Source of the DNA: an uncultured Acholeplasmatales bacterium
GTDB lineage: Bacteria; Bacillota_I; Bacilli_A; ML615J-28; CAG-698
Direction of reading: 5' to 3'
NCBI GenBank assembly: GCA_937877075.1
Contig: CALEGD010000146.1
Span: 1 to 5,923, forward strand
Length of the DNA: 5,923 bases
Shown piece by piece: positions 5,773 through 5,923 of the stretch. Position 1 is the stretch's first letter. The number at the start of each line of letters is the position of its first letter. Position numbers and translations under genes: made by a program. The notes under the pieces were generated by a model. That model saw nothing but the letters and a program-made list of their open reading frames with translations. It was not told where the DNA came from and made no database searches.

Positions 5773-5810
5773 TAAGATTAAGTATGTATATTAAACCTCT
5801 TTTAATCTTA
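5773..5810. repeat. 9-bp inverted repeat at the tnpB end
   Basis: TAAGATTAA (5773-5781) and TTAATCTTA (5802-5810) are exact reverse complements with a 20-base loop. A competing inner hairpin pairs ATTAAA with TTTAAT around AGAGG (minus strand). No T run follows on either strand, so a terminator is unlikely; a transposon-end or omega-RNA stem is more likely. Confidence 0.5.
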
Positions 5811-5923
5811 TTGGTGTTTCGCACCACTAGACTGTAAAAAATGTATTACTTTTTTTAATATATTTAATGCTGCATTTATATCTGCATTAATAATACTACC
5901 ATTAGAGGTTTTATATAAGCCTC
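5808..5923 (-). CDS. tnpB: TnpB, C-terminal end (RNA-guided nuclease of IS200/IS605 type; 5' part outside window)
   Basis: The last 37 complete codons of a gene entering from the right on the minus strand; the stop TAA is at 5810-5808. The translation runs GLYKTSNGSIINADINAALNILKK, then a short tail VIHFLQSSGAKHQ. This is the typical C-terminus of TnpB (OrfB): the Asp of NADINAA is the third RuvC catalytic acid, and NIL closes the domain. TnpB proteins are nucleases guided by an omega-RNA made from the transposon right end and help retain the element after transposition. The rest of the RuvC domain and any zinc-binding segment are not in the window, so activity cannot be judged. The stop codon lies in the right-end hairpin, as is usual for this family. 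It lies on the same strand as the acetyltransferase operon, with no terminator seen between. Confidence 0.85.
   Translation of the reverse strand, partial: GLYKTSNGSIINADINAALNILKKVIHFLQSSGAKHQ
5812..5826 (-). repeat. Hairpin within the 3' end of tnpB, candidate omega-RNA stem-loop
   Basis: On the minus strand TGGTG (5826-5822) pairs with CACCA (5816-5812) around the loop CGAAA. It is the most G-C rich structure in this AT-rich end and sits just before the tnpB stop. TnpB guide RNAs are known to include the 3' end of the gene and the right end, so this stem may belong to that RNA. Confidence 0.45.

Larger units (their letters stand above)
5773..5923 (-). mobile_element. IS200/IS605-type element, right-end portion (continues past window)
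   Basis: The 3' end of tnpB plus the hairpin-rich sequence behind it fit the right end of an IS200/IS605 or tnpB-only (IS1341-like) element. Such elements lack terminal inverted repeats and carry subterminal hairpins instead. The exact edge is not visible; I set it at the outer arm of the inverted repeat, and the true cleavage site may lie some tens of bases lower in coordinate. The left end and any tnpA gene would be outside the window. Confidence 0.5.

Noticed and set aside
5773..5810. Inverted repeat as a rho-independent terminator for tnpB
   Set aside because: The stem is almost all A-T with a 20-base loop and is followed by purines rather than T; it fits a transposon-end structure better.
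1..5923. CRISPR array, tRNA or rRNA genes, phage genes
   Set aside because: No spaced direct repeats, no cloverleaf with a TTCGANNC-type loop and no rRNA-like stretch were seen; the coding content is otherwise ordinary chromosomal.

Overview
This AT-rich window looks like chromosomal DNA from a low-GC Gram-positive bacterium of the Bacilli or a close relative, probably a spore former. The evidence is a recognisable outer spore coat protein CotE directly behind miaB (neighbours in Bacillus too), a SafA-like LysM protein after it, AGGTGA-type ribosome binding sites, TTGnnn-17-TATAAT promoters, T-tailed hairpin terminators and frequent TTG starts. Every stop codon seen is TAA or TAG, so the window cannot show how UGA is read. 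The genus cannot be named from this sequence.

Layout. (1) Bases 3-344, plus strand: the 3' end of a DUF362-type protein with two 4Fe-4S motifs, ended by a hairpin terminator at 400-444. (2) Bases 571-3255, minus strand: miaB (tRNA ms2i6A methylthiotransferase) from a strong sigma-A type promoter, then cotE, then a LysM gene. cotE and the LysM gene each have a terminator that begins inside the stop codon. ricA and mutS, which flank cotE in Bacillus subtilis, are absent. (3) Bases 3290-4347, plus strand: a divergent gene for a uridine-kinase-like P-loop kinase fused to an N-terminal domain of unknown function. It meets the next unit tail to tail at a shared bidirectional terminator (4348-4369). 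(4) Bases 4368-5739, minus strand: a two-gene operon of a GNAT acetyltransferase and a trypsin-like (S1C/HtrA-type) lipoprotein protease. The protease Shine-Dalgarno lies in the last two Trp codons of the acetyltransferase gene. (5) Bases 5773-5923, minus strand: the 3' end of an IS200/IS605-type tnpB gene (RNA-guided nuclease) and hairpins that probably belong to the transposon right end. The rest of the element lies beyond the window.

Start codons were decided by a consistent rule: GGTG followed by 5-7 bases and then the start codon fits five genes, and GGAGG fits cotE. This moves four starts inward from the longest reading frame (LysM gene, miaB, protease, acetyltransferase), and two of these become TTG. 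Where promoters can be read, they predict very short leaders of about 9-16 bases.

Functionally, the miaB-cotE-LysM block joins tRNA modification with spore coat assembly. The other genes look like ordinary accessory functions. The most notable points are the tnpB/omega-RNA end beside the acetyltransferase promoter, the kinase fusion, and the systematic overlap of stop codons with terminators.
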